From NCBI GenBank assembly GCA_030141605.1, contig JAQGDQ010001629.1, positions 1 through 31,933 of the forward strand: a stretch of 31,933 bases of DNA, given 5' to 3'. Numbering within the stretch: position 1 is the first letter of the stretch; every line of letters starts with the position of its first letter. This document shows, one piece after another, positions 17,755 through 28,014 of this stretch. Below the pieces are notes generated by a model. The model was not told the DNA's origin, did no database searches, and was given only the letters and a program-made list of their open reading frames with translations. Source of the stretch: Tubiluchus corallicola (taxonomy: Eukaryota; Priapulida; Priapulimorpha; Priapulimorphida; Tubiluchidae). The position numbers were made by a program, and so were the translations under genes.

Positions 17755-18720
17755 TAGGATACGATATAATAGGATAGTATAGGATAAGATTGGACAGTAT
17801 AAGATTAGGATGGGATAGGATAGGATAGGATAGGATAGGATAAGATTGGACAGTCTAAGATTAGGATGGGATAGGATAGGATAGGATAGGATAGGATTGG
17901 ACAGTATAAGATTAGGATGGGATAGGATAGGATAGGATAGGATAGGATTGGATAGAGTAGGACAGGATAGGATAGGATAGGATAGGTTAGTATTAAAATA
18001 AGATAGGATCAGGATAGGATAGGTTAGGATTGAATAGAATAGGACAGGACAGGATAGGATAGGATAGGTTAGTATTAAAATAAGATAGGATCAGAATAGG
18101 ATAGGATAGGGTAGGTTAGTATTAAGATAAGATGGGATTGGGATAGGATAGGTTAGGATAGTATGGAGTAGGGAGGATAGGACTAAATGGCGTGGGACCG
18201 GACCATGCCACGTAATCAGGCCCATACCGCCGGATCGGACAGGACAGGGCAGAGTAGAGCAGGGTATAATAGGATAGGATTAGTATAGGATAAGATAGGA
18301 CAGTACAGGATTAGGATGGGATAGGATAGGATAGGGTAGGTTAGGTTAGTATTAACATAAGATGGGATTAGGATAGGTTAGGATAGGATGGGGTAGGGAG
18401 GATAGGACTATATGGCGTTTGACCGGACCACACCATGTAATCAGGCCCATACCGCCGGATCGGACAGGACAGAGCAGAGTAGAGCAGGGTAGGATAGGAT
18501 AGGATAACTATAGGATAAGATAGGACAGTACAGGTTTAGGATAGGATAGGATGGGATAGGATAGGATAGGATAAGGTAAGAAAGGACAGGATAGGATTAG
18601 GATAGGATAGGTTAGTATAGGGTAAGGTAGGGCAGGATAGGACAGGACAGGATAGATCAGGGTAACTGGATAGGTTCAGGGTAACTGTATGGTGTGATTA
18701 CGTAGCTTTAGAAAGGATAC
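17755..18720. repeat. GGATA pentanucleotide array with duplicated GC-rich islands
   Basis: Long imperfect runs of AGGAT are interrupted by TTGGACAGTATAAGATTAGG-type phrases. Two GC-richer islands (about 18180-18240 and 18405-18470) share ATGGCGT, CGGACCA, GTAATCAGGCCCATACCGCC and GGATCGGACAGGACAG. They are spaced 225 bp apart, so a larger block was duplicated. The plus strand is nearly free of C outside the islands. Confidence 0.95.
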
Positions 18721-18959
18721 GATAGAATGAATGTCTATTTTTTCTTCCACATTTTCTTGAATATAAAGCACAAATAGAACATGAATGTATCATTTCTATG
18801 AAATTTCAGATGTTATATGGATTGCAGTAGAATAGGTACAATTGAAGTTGACTACAATAAATGATAAATAGTATTCGATATAAGTCAAACGAATGTGCAA
18901 AGTTGTATCACTCTGAACAAACTGTCTGTATTTTGCTTTATTCAAGAGAATGCACGTTT

Positions 18960-20232
18960 TTCTATAGTTTCTGTATAGTTTTTCTATAGTTTCTGTATAG
19001 TTTTTCTATAGTTTCTGTGTAGTTTTTCTATAGTTTCTGTATAGTTTTTCTATAGAGAATGCATAGATTTTCTATAGCTTTCTGTATAGTTTTTCTATAG
19101 TTTCTGTATAGTTTTTCTATAGTTTCTGTATAGTTTTTCTATAGAGAATGCATAGATTTTCTATGCTTTCTGTATAGTTTTTCTGTAGTTTCTGTATAGT
19201 TTTTCTATAGTTTCTGTATAGCTTTTCTATAGTTTCTGTATAGTTTTTCTGTAGTTTCTGTATAGTTTTTCTGTAGTTTCTGTATAGTTTTTCTGTAGTT
19301 TCTGTATAGTTTTTCTATAGTTTCTGTATAGTTTTTCTATAGTTTCTGTATAGCTTTTCTGTAGTTTCTGTGTAGTTTTTCTGTAGTTTCTGTATAGTTT
19401 TTCTGTAGTTTCTGTATAGTTTTTCTGTAGTTTCTGTATAGTTTTTCTGTAGTTTCTGTATAGTTTTTCTATAGTTTCTGTATAGTTTTTCTGTAGTTTC
19501 TGTATAGTTTTTCTATAGTTTCTGTATAGTTTTTCTGTAGTTTCTGTATAGTTTTTCTATAGTTTCTGTATAGTTTTTCTATAGTTTCTGTATAGCTTTT
19601 CTATAGTTTCTATATAGTTTTTCTATAGTTTCTGTATAGTTTTTCTATAGAGAATGCATAGATTTTCTATGCCTTCTGTATAGTTTTTCTATAGTTTCTA
19701 TATAGTTTTTCAATAGAGAATGCATAGATTTTCTATAGTTTCTGTATAGTTTTTCTATAGTTTCTATATAGTTTTTCAATAGAGAATGCATAGATTTTCT
19801 ATATGCTTTCTGTATAGTTTTTCTATAGTTTCTGTATAGTTTTTCTATAGTTTCTGTATAGTTTTTCTATAGTTTCTGTATAGTTTTTCTATAGTTTCTG
19901 TATAGCTTTTCTATAGTTTCTATATAGTTTTTCAATAGAGAATGCATAGATTTTCTATAGTTTCTGTATAGTTTTTCTATAGTTTCTGTATAGTTTTTCT
20001 ATAGAGAATGCATAGATTTTCTATGCTTTCTGTATAGTTTTTCTATAGAGAATGCATAGATTTTCTATATGCTTTCTGTATAGTTTTTCTATAGTTTCTG
20101 TATAGTTTTTCTATAGTTTCTGTATAGTTTTTCTATAGTTTCTGTATAGCTTTTCTATAGTTTCTGTGTAGTTTTTCTATAGTTTCTGTATAGTTTTTCT
20201 ATAGAGAAAGCATACATTTTCTATGCTTTCTG
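18960..20232. repeat. 11/22-bp minisatellite (TAGTTTCTGTA / TAGTTTTTCTA)
   Basis: Two 11-mers, TAGTTTTTCTA and TAGTTTCTGTA, alternate to give a 22-bp dimer. The array includes variants with TTCTGTAG and is broken by recurring inserts of AGAGAATGCATAGATTTTCT followed by ATGCTTTCTGTA (for example near 19065, 19140, 19645 and 20045). The inserts show block amplification. It is about 1.27 kb and AT-rich. Confidence 0.96.
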
Positions 20233-20993
20233 TGCTTATTTATGGTGTTTGTGTAGAGCTAATACACTATGCTTATCAATAACTCTTTTGCGCTTGCTCC
20301 CGAGTTGTGACAGATAAATGATTAATCTTTTTTGATGACCAAGAGACGAATGAAATTTGTATTGAACCACTTTGTCAGTCTGTCCTGGACGAGTGTTGCC
20401 TCTTTACAACAGAAATCAATCGACTCTCTTCCCCCGGAGGAGCCGGGAAACGTCCACGACGAGACAACAGGAAATTTTCCAGAATGGATGCGTTTATATT
20501 ATGTAACTACTTAGACAGATGTGAACACGAAACTACGTTGTGGGAACCATTATTTGCAACAGAAATCATGTGTTTTACTAATAAGCCACTAGTATTCTTG
20601 AATGGCTGGCTAATAAAGTGGCTTTTATAAAATCTGAGTAACGACGAGAATTATTTTTTATAGTAAAGAAATGTGTTTCTAATTGTCACGAGCTTCAAAA
20701 AGAATTGAATTTTTAATCATCAGCAGAGAAATATCGTTTCGTGAAAACACTTCAAACTCCTGAAATATTGTGTTATTGTTGCAAAGGGATTAATAATGGC
20801 GACTAGAGCAAGAAGACCATGTATGCGTACACAGAGTCTCCCAATAATGGTAATCTTTCTTACATTACTAGTGTCAAATAGAAGTTTTCATCAATTTCTA
20901 CGATTTCCAGAAATGCAATTATACGATACGTAAGCATGAAGTGAAACGGCATCAATATTGACGCGAGTTCACAACATGCAGTGTTGAGTGTTT
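20233..20993. other. Unique spacer with one dispersed repeat
   Basis: The spacer holds a GC-richer patch near 20430 (CTTCCCCCGGAGGAGCCGGG), with no recognised exon, and the 69-bp dispersed repeat at 20701-20769. A short frame at 20332-20514 has no domain and starts at TTG. Confidence 0.5.
20701..20769 (+). repeat. 69-bp dispersed repeat, copy 1
   Basis: AGAATTGAATTTTTAATCAT, CAGCAGAGAAATATCGTTT, GTGAAAACACTTCAAACTCC and TGAAATATT recur at 24643-24711 in the same orientation with one mismatch (TTTC against TTTG). Flanks on both sides differ, so the boundaries are sharp. Confidence 0.93.
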
Positions 20994-22319
20994 AGCTAAC
21001 ATGTCACTGTTTTTCGGTATTATTTGGCCATGTTGCTTGCAATTTACTGTTATTTGTGTTAAGCATAAAATGAAAAATTACACAGCTAACATGTGACTGT
21101 TTTTCGGTATTATTTGGTAATGTTGCTTGCAATTTACTGTCATTTGTGTTAAGCATGGAATGAAAAATTACACAGCTAACATGTGACTGTTTTTCAGTAT
21201 TATTTGGCCATGTTGCTTGCAATTTACTGTTATTTGTGTTAAGCATGGAATGAAAAATTACACAGCTAACATGTGACTGTTTTTCGGTATTATTTGGCCA
21301 TGTTGCTTGCATTACGCTTGCAATTTACTGTTATTTGTGTTAAGCATGGAATGAAAAATTACACAGCTAACATGTGACTGTTTTTCGGTATTATTTGGCC
21401 ATGTTGCTTGCATTACGCTTGCAATTTACTGTTATTTGTGTTAAGCATGGAATGAAAAATTACACAGCTAACATGTGACTGTTTTTCAGTATTATTTGGC
21501 CATGTTGCTTGCAATTTACTGTTATTTGTGTTAAGCATGGAATGAAAAATTACACAGCTAACATGTCACTGTTTTTCGGTATTGTTTGGTAATGTTGCTT
21601 GCATTACGCTTGCAATTTACTGTTATTTGTGTTAAGCATGGAATGAAAAATTACACAGCTAACATGTGACTGTTTTTCGGTATTGTTTGGCCATGTTGCT
21701 TGCAATTTACTGTTATTTGTGTTAAGCATAGAATTAAAAATTACACAGCTAACATGTCACTGTTTTTCGGTATTGTTTGGTAATGTTGCTTGCATTACGC
21801 TTGCAATTTACTGTTATTTGTGTTAAGCATGGAATGAAAAATTACACAGCTAACATGTGACTGTTTTTCAGTATTATTTGGCCATGTTGCTTGCAATTTA
21901 CTGTTATTTGTGTTAAGCATGGAATGAAAAATTACACAGCTAACATGTGACTGTTTTTCGGTATTATTTGGCCATGTTGCTTGCATTACGCTTGCAATTT
22001 ACTGTTATTTGTGTTAAGCATGGAATGAAAAATTACACAGCTAACATGTGACTGTTTTTCAGTATTATTTGGCCATGTTGCTTGCAATTTACTGTTATTT
22101 GTGTTAAGCATGGAATGAAAAATTACACAGCTAACATGTCACTGTTTTTCGGTATTGTTTGGTAATGTTGCTTGCATTACGCTTGCAATTTACTGTTATT
22201 TGTGTTAAGCATGGAATGAAAAATTACACAGCTAACATGTGACTGTTTTTCGGTATTATTTGGCCATGTTGCTTGCAATTTACTGTTATTTGTGTTAAGC
22301 ATGGAATGAAAAATTACAC
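20994..22319. repeat. 90/101-bp satellite-like array, 14 copies in a dimeric pattern
   Basis: Type A monomers are 90 bp (AGCTAACATGTGACTG, GGTATTATTTGGCCATG, TTGCTTGCAATTTACTG, GTGTTAAGCATGGAATG). Type B monomers carry 11 extra bases (ATTACGCTTGC) after TTGCTTGC. The order is A A A B B A B A B A B A B A. Eight A and six B units sum to exactly 1326 bp, the array length. Several B copies share TCACTG plus TTTGGTAATG, so an A-B dimer of 191 bp was amplified as a unit. Minus-strand frames across A runs are repeat artefacts. Confidence 0.97.
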
Positions 22320-23195
22320 GATATATCGGAGCACTGGACCACAGATGATAAATCTATATTATCAGATCAGGAATGTAGCGTGCCTTTAAGGATAACTGCA
22401 GCTTCAGCAACAAATTCTATTGTGCTTGTTGATTTTGGCTCAGATCATGTTAGTTAATGAATCTGTCGTAATTAATTGCTTGTTTCATTGTAGTCCACAC
22501 ACGCTGTCTTGTCCGAAAGCTCATTAATAATGGAATGCGTTTAACGGCCGCAAAGAATAGAGTGCTGATAGCTCTGGCTTCTACGGATTCTCGGGAATAA
22601 AATTACACTCCGGTTATTCTAAGAAGCCACGCGTCCTGCTTGAATAGTTCCAAGAAGCCCGGGATTTGATCATCCTATCAGTTTTAGCAAGAAAATCTTG
22701 AAATGTAATTATACATACCATAGAAGCTTAGTGAATGTCATAAAACGTCAAATTAAATTCTACTCTGTTTTATTTACACACACACAGTTATAATTAATTG
22801 TCACCATAAAAAACGAATTAGACAGATTACGAATAGTGTAACTAAGCTGGGTTTAGCTCGTCATGCGCTCAAGTCACCAGTTTTGAAAACTTATTTTAAA
22901 ATCGCTTTGTTTTCTGCTGTAGATTCAGAACGCTGGTAGAAGTTACCCCCCCCCCCAGCCTGTAAAATATAACAGTCTTTTCACGCCAAGGCCGGAATTA
23001 CCAGTACGCATAGTAGGCCAATGGCCGAGGGCACACGGGTATGTAGGGGCCCATCAAAACATTGCGCAGTGTGCCAACGTATAACATTGTTTATACCTGG
23101 TATTTCGTTATATATTGTATTTAAAACCATTAGGGCCATCGTACAATATATATGTTGGATAGTGAAACATGCCAACATTTCTATAAACTTAGGGA
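22320..23195. other. Unique sequence, no gene recognised
   Basis: A C10 run lies near 22947. The right end (about 22985-23060) has AAGGCCGGAATTACCAG, TAGGCCAATGGCCGAGGGC and GTAGGGGCCCATC. This GGCC-rich text is similar in style to the next array's unit and may be its seed. No exon is recognised. Confidence 0.5.
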
Positions 23196-24231
23196 TCCCA
23201 GTGATAAGTTTGTCCTAGGGCTCACGAGTAGGCCCCACTGATAAGTTTGTCCTAGGGCCCACGAGTAGGCCACACTGATAAGTTTGTCCTTGGGGCCACA
23301 AGTATGCCCCACTGATAAGTTTGTCCTAGGGCCCACAAGTAAGCCCCACTGATAAGTTTGTCCTAGGGCCCACAAGTATGCCCCACTGATAAGTTTGTCC
23401 TAGGGCCCACAAGTAGGCCCCACTGATAAGTTTGTCCTAGGGGCCACGAGTAGGCCCCACTGATAAGTTTGTCCTAGGGCCCACAAATAGGCCCCACTGA
23501 TAAGTTTGTCCTTGGGGCCACAAGTATGCCCCACTGATAAGTTTGTCCTAGGGCCCACAAGTATGCCCCACTGATAAGTTTGTCCTAGGGCCCACAAGTA
23601 GGCCCCACTGATAAGTTTGTCCTAGGGCCCACAAGTAGGCCCCACTGATAAGCTTGTCCTAGGGCCCACAAGTAGGCCCCACTGATAAGTTTGCCCTAGG
23701 GGCCACAAGTAGGCCCCACTGATAAGTTTGTCCTAGGGCCCACAAGTAGGCCCCACTGATAAGTTTGTCCTAGGGCCCACAAGTAGGCCCCACTGATAAG
23801 TTTGCCCTAGGGGCCACAAGTAGGCCCCACTGATAAGTTTGCCCTAGGGGCCACAAGTAGGCCCACTGATAAGTTTGTCCTAGGGCCCACGAGTAGGCCA
23901 CACTGATAAGTTTATCCTAGAGCCCACAAGTAGGCCCCACTGATAAGTTTGTCCTAGGGCCCACAAGTAGGCACCACTGATAAGTTTATCCTAGGGCCCA
24001 CAAGTAGGCCCCACTGATAAGTTTATCCTAGAGCCCACAAGTAGGCCCCACTGATAAGTTTGTCCTAGGGCCCACAAGTATGTCCCACTGATAAGTTTGT
24101 CCTAGGGCCCACAAGTAGGCCCCACTGATAAGCTTGTCCTAGGGTCCACAAGTAGGCCCCACTGACAAGTTTGTCCTAGGGTCCACAAGTAGGCCCCACT
24201 GATAAGCTTGTCCTAGGGCCCACAAGTAGGC
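23196..24231. repeat. 37-bp minisatellite, 28 copies
   Basis: The unit is CCCACTGATAAGTTTGTCCT followed by AGGGCCCACAAGTAGGC. The span of 1036 bp is 28 units. Variants such as AGGGGCCAC, CACGAG, GTATG, TTTATCC and AGCTTG recur in runs, showing local block spread. The minus-strand frames of about 65 codons (WALGQTYQWG-type repeats) are artefacts. Confidence 0.97.
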
Positions 24232-25016
24232 AAATATGGTCCCAATGTATGCTGAAGGTTATAAGTACCACCATGCTGTACTTCCTGGAACTGGCTAATA
24301 TGAGTAGGTTTGACATGCAAGGTGATTCAGACCTCTTTCTTTCCTTTCTTTCCTCTCATTCTGTTGTTCAATATTTTGCACCCCATCGTAATGTTGAGAG
24401 AAACGGCGGTCTCTCAATGGTAATTTATTCTCAGTGTTTTCTCTGCTGTAGATCCATCCGTTCAAAGCGTTTAGCATTACTAACACGGTTTACTAAATCT
24501 CTGTGCTTCAATAGGTTTTCATAGATCTTGACAAGGATACGTGTTTGACAGGTTCTTCGATTGTTTATTGTTTTGCTTTGATGGGATTGGGTTCCAATGC
24601 CGTTCTTTAATATCACCCATTGTCTCTCATTGTCTAACCTAATAGAATTGAATTTTTAATCATCAGCAGAGAAATATCGTTTGGTGAAAACACTTCAAAC
24701 TCCTGAAATATTTCTTTGCAAATAATTCTCGATTTCATGCAGCTTCTATAATGGGTTATAACTTGTTATCTATTTGTAACGAGTACAAAACTTTTTACAC
24801 AATGAAAATTTTCTTTCTAAAGTTTTTCTTGTACATTAGATGTAAGAGGTAATGCTAGTGATGAACAAATAAGGACTGTAAATTTCATTAAAGAAGTTAT
24901 ACGGGCTCTAGAGCGTAATTGTTTTGATTTTTTGACAGGAATGAGTTTGTACGTCACACTAACATATCTTACTCTCACTTAACTGTATAAATTCACATTG
25001 TTTACTAATCTTGTTA
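24232..25016. other. Unique spacer, no confident gene
   Basis: A 91-codon frame opens at ATG 24249 (MLKVISTTMLYFLELANMSR...) and overlaps minus-strand frames of similar size. No domain, signal or splice context supports it. The second copy of the 69-bp dispersed repeat lies at 24643-24711. Confidence 0.45.
24643..24711 (+). repeat. 69-bp dispersed repeat, copy 2
   Basis: Same sequence and orientation as 20701-20769, with one mismatch, 3.9 kb apart. Both copies lie in short unique spacers beside large arrays. Confidence 0.93.
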
Positions 25017-25090
25017 ATTAATGTTATTTTGTTTGTTGATCTGTAATTGTTTATTTGATGTGTTTGTACCACGAGTACAAATAAACATGA
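25017..25090 (+). repeat. Dispersed element copy B, ending in microsatellite
   Basis: ATTAATGTTATTTTG, TTTGTTGATCTG, TTGTTTATTTGATGTG and CACGAGTACAAATAAACATG align with copy A at 10871-10946, with a few short insertions. It passes straight into TATATC, then a (TATGTC)n run. The conserved end and variable simple-repeat tail are those of a retroposon 3' terminus. Confidence 0.62.
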
Positions 25091-25340
25091 TATATCTATA
25101 TCTATGTCTATGTCTATGTCTATGTCTATGTCTATGTCTATGTCTATGTCTATGTCTATGTCTATGTCTATGTCTATGTCTATGTCTATGTCTATGTCTA
25201 TGTCTATGTCTATGTCTATGTCTATGTCTATGTCTATGTCTATGTCTATGTCTATGTCTATGTCTATGTCTATGTCTATGTCTATGTCTATGTCTATGTC
25301 TATGTCTATGTCTATGTCTATGTCTATGTCTATGTCTATG

Positions 25341-25437
<97 letters not shown>

Positions 25438-25444
25438 ATATATG
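25091..25444. repeat. (TATGTC)n then (TATC)n then (TA)n compound microsatellite
   Basis: About 40 hexamers of TATGTC run to roughly 25340 with almost no variation, followed by about 23 tetramers of TATC and a short TA run. The near-perfect purity implies very recent expansion or strong homogenisation. The 224- and 130-codon frames (LCLC, MSMS, LSIY repeats) are artefacts. Confidence 0.98.
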
Positions 25445-25902
25445 TATACAAGCATGGACAAATTATTTTGACAAGAAATTCGTTCAATTTGGCTAAAAAG
25501 TTATGTAATTGGTCTTTTTCTATGACATACACTAAGTTGTTCTGCATGCTAAACTTAAAGAATTACATCTGGATTTTGGCACACCCCAAAAATGACGCCC
25601 TAGGCAAGAGCCTAGTTTGCTTAGTGGTAGAGGGCCCCGGGAAGGAAAAGCTATTATGTAACAGGATCAATGCTACTTTTGCCTTTTTAGAATAGTCAGA
25701 AGTCGAGGGAAGTTACAGAATCTCAAGTTGATGAGCAACAAATTTGTTAATTGTATAATGACCTTGAAAAAAGCTGTTGCGTGATAGATACATAGTTACT
25801 TCTGCTTTACTCTGAAAAGTAACTGGTATAAAAACTGTAGATAGTTTCTTCGTAGGTATGAAGTTCGTTTGCCATTGTAAAGATGCTATTCTCTTCTAAC
25901 AG
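25445..25902. other. Unique sequence, no gene recognised
   Basis: The stretch 25575-25650 (CACCCCAAAAATGACGCCC, TAGGCAAGAGCCTAGTTTGC, AGAGGGCCCCGGGAAGG) is GC-richer than its flanks. It includes the palindrome-like TAGGCAAGAGCCTA and may be a TE fragment. No domain is visible. Confidence 0.45.
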
Positions 25903-26107
25903 AAGTTAAGCAGATTGTTTTCCTGTGGCTCACTGCATGGGCGATCAGGTGCAAATCTTTGCTAGGACACGTTTTCTTTTGATGGTATAATCTTGGAACT
26001 TTCTATTGTACGTTCTCCTTGTCATAAGTTAAGCAGATTGTTTTCCTGTTGCTTAGTGCATGGGTGATCAGGACACGTTTTCTTTTGATGGTATAATCTT
26101 GGAACTT
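25903..26107. repeat. ~123-bp tandem duplication
   Basis: Units begin at 25903 and 26026 with AAGTTAAGCAGATTGTTTTC and share GGGTGATCAGG/GGGCGATCAGG and ACACGTTTTCTTTTGATGG, TATAATCTTGGAACTT. Unit 2 lacks about 16 bp (TGCAAATCTTTGCTAG) present in unit 1. Confidence 0.93.
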
Positions 26108-27160
26108 AAGATAAATGTGAAATACGTTTCCATTGGCCTTTCCATCGTGGTAGATTCTCGACAGTGGATTTAGTATTATAGTAACGAGGACCTGTTAAAC
26201 TATGTTAAAAGCGTTAGATTATGATAGATAATTATGTTGATGAATGTTGACATGAAGCCAGTTAAGGAATGGTGTCACGTGAATAAGTGATTCAGAACCG
26301 AAGCTGGGCGCACGATAGATAAGCCTTGTGATGCGCCCAGCTCTGGGGATTGAGTCTGGGAGCTGAAGGAGAGCAAGCTAGATCAGGGGGCTTGGCATTA
26401 CTATCTGTTATATTTATTGTGTTTGATGTTCAATAAACGTGTAGTTTTATAATCAGACTCTTCATAGTTTTGCCATCCCTAAAACACCAATAATCAGCTT
26501 CACACAACCAATACAACGAATTATTTTTACTATTATCAAATTTGTTGTAACTTGTGAACTATTTATGTGTTTTTTCTTCTTGTTTGAGTTCCCCGTAATG
26601 GAAGTTTTGCTCTCTGGTATTTTCAGTTTTTCGTAAGGAACTAACTATTCTTTCTGTTGCTTTTAATTTTGTTTGATCTGCGCAGGTGTTTCGCGATGCG
26701 CGGAGTGAGAAGGTGACATTTCCCATAAAAATTCTTGTGCTAAATTCACTGCCTGCACGCGCGCTGTAATTAGTGATAATTATGGCGCGTATGGCTTCCC
26801 GTACACGGCTAATATACAGCATAACTTCCGTCAGAATTTCATCATGTGGGCTGTTTCAATGATTGATATAATGGTGGTGATCGACTATATAAGTGACAAG
26901 GGTTGAGGAAGAGGGCAAGTTGATTGCGTTTCTCTTACACTTAGCATTTTGCGTATAATAATACTTCAATAAAAGCGTGACAGTTTTCAAATAACATGGC
27001 GTTGAAAGTAATAAGGTCTTTGCAAAATAACCTCTCAGCTGTCAGTATTCAAGCCGCCATGTTTGATAAGTATAGATCTGCTAAATACAATTGCTTGCAT
27101 TGCTATGACACGATCATCATAATAATGGATTACTAAATGGTATGATACACGGAACCGTGC
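26108..27160. other. Unique region with a hairpin and an LTR-like signal set
   Basis: AGCTGGGCGCA (26302-26312) and TGCGCCCAGCT (26332-26342) form a perfect 11-bp stem with a 19-nt loop. AATAAA lies at 26432. Further right, TATATAAG (26886-26893) is followed 82 bp later by AATAAA (26968-26973) and then AATAACA/TGGCGTTGAAAG at 26990-27008. This is the order TATA, polyA signal, CA end and TGG start expected at an LTR/primer-binding-site junction. No reverse transcriptase or gag is present, so the LTR reading is speculative. Confidence 0.35.
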
Positions 27161-27350
27161 AGCGGCTAGCGGCTAGCGGCCAGCGTCAAGCGGCCAGCGT
27201 CTAGCGTCCAGTGTGTAGCGTCCAGCGTCTAGCGTCTAGCGTCCAGCGGCTAGCGTCCAGCGGCTAGCGGCTAGCGTTCAGCGTCTAGCATCTATAGCGT
27301 CCAGCGGCTAGCGTCTAGCGGCTAGCGTCCAGCGGCTAGCGTCCTGCGTT
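27161..27350. repeat. 7-bp CpG-rich minisatellite, ~27 copies
   Basis: Units are AGCGGCT, AGCGTCT, AGCGTCC and AGCGGCC in irregular order, with AGCGTTC, AGTGTGT and AGCATCT variants. Nearly every heptamer holds one CpG, so CpG density is far above the rest of the window. Confidence 0.95.
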
Positions 27351-27890
27351 CACTTGGTAGTGTTAAAACAAAACCGGACCCAACCTTAAACTGTAGGTCA
27401 AAACAATCTACTCTTTAAAATATTGAAAGGAAACACAAAATGAAATACAAAAATTACACTGTACGGAGTTTATTATCAGCACTTATAAAGACGGGGGAAC
27501 CAAATACACACACACAAAAAAATAACTCAGTAACAGCACTACACCCGAGGAGCACCTGTGTCAGAAATCCCGGCTGTAGTGACCTCTACACGCTTTTATA
27601 CTGGCATTCCAGGTCAGCTGGTTTCTCACACCACGTGTAGGCCCAAACAAGACGTCTGGACCTACAAGAAAGGGGTGTGTCGCTGCTGACGTGGAAGCAG
27701 GGCGTGTAGGGGGCCCTACACCTGACCCAACACAGATGCCTCCGTACCAATATGTATATTGGGGAGAATCTCTGTACCAGTGTTATAATGAATTGTTTGA
27801 TTAAAACCAAATAAAGCTATGTTTAAAATAACCATTTGTAAGTCAAAAGAGCAATGATAGGTCGTGTTTCTCTACTGCGTGTGACGTAAT
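27351..27890 (-). other. Unique region with minus-strand TATA and polyA signals
   Basis: On the minus strand TATAAAAGCG (27600-27591) is followed about 120 bp later by AATAAA (27474-27469). Further upstream on that strand, TGTTGGGTCAGG begins near 27738. This resembles a short LTR (TG start, TATA, polyA signal), but no matching CA end or target duplication was found. GTGTAGGGGGCCCTACAC (27698-27715) is a near-perfect palindrome. On the plus strand, AATAAA lies near 27809. Confidence 0.3.
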
Positions 27891-28001
27891 TGTTGTTGTT
27901 GTTGTTCGTCCTTCGTAGTCGAAGAGGACCATGACTTCATTCCGACTTCGTAGGGTGGGTACGGAGGTGGCTTATGACCCCGATTCTTGCTGAGAACCTC
28001 C
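27891..28001 (-). mobile_element. Short retroposon (111 bp) with 13-bp target duplication
   Basis: The sequence CGTGTGACGTAAT occurs perfectly at 27878-27890 and 28002-28014, on either side of this block. The left end is (TTG)n, so read on the minus strand the insert ends in an (AAC)n tail, the usual layout of a SINE or short LINE 3' fragment. It contains CCTTCGTAGTCGAAGAGG, with a CTTCG/CGAAG stem, and ACTTCGTAGGGTGGGTACGG. I do not see clear Pol III boxes, so it may be a 5'-truncated copy. Family not named. Confidence 0.82.
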
Positions 28002-28014
28002 CGTGTGACGTAAT

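Noticed and set aside
17755-18720. Telomere or subtelomere repeat
   Set aside because: The unit is GGATA, not TTAGGG or TTAGG, and the array is interstitial with captured islands.
24249-24524. 91-codon plus-strand ORF from a real ATG
   Set aside because: Minus-strand frames of similar length overlap it, and there is no domain, splice or codon-use support.
25021-25695. 224-codon and 130-codon frames of LCLC, MSMS and LSIY repeats
   Set aside because: They are translations of the TATGTC and TATC microsatellites plus short tails; no gene context.
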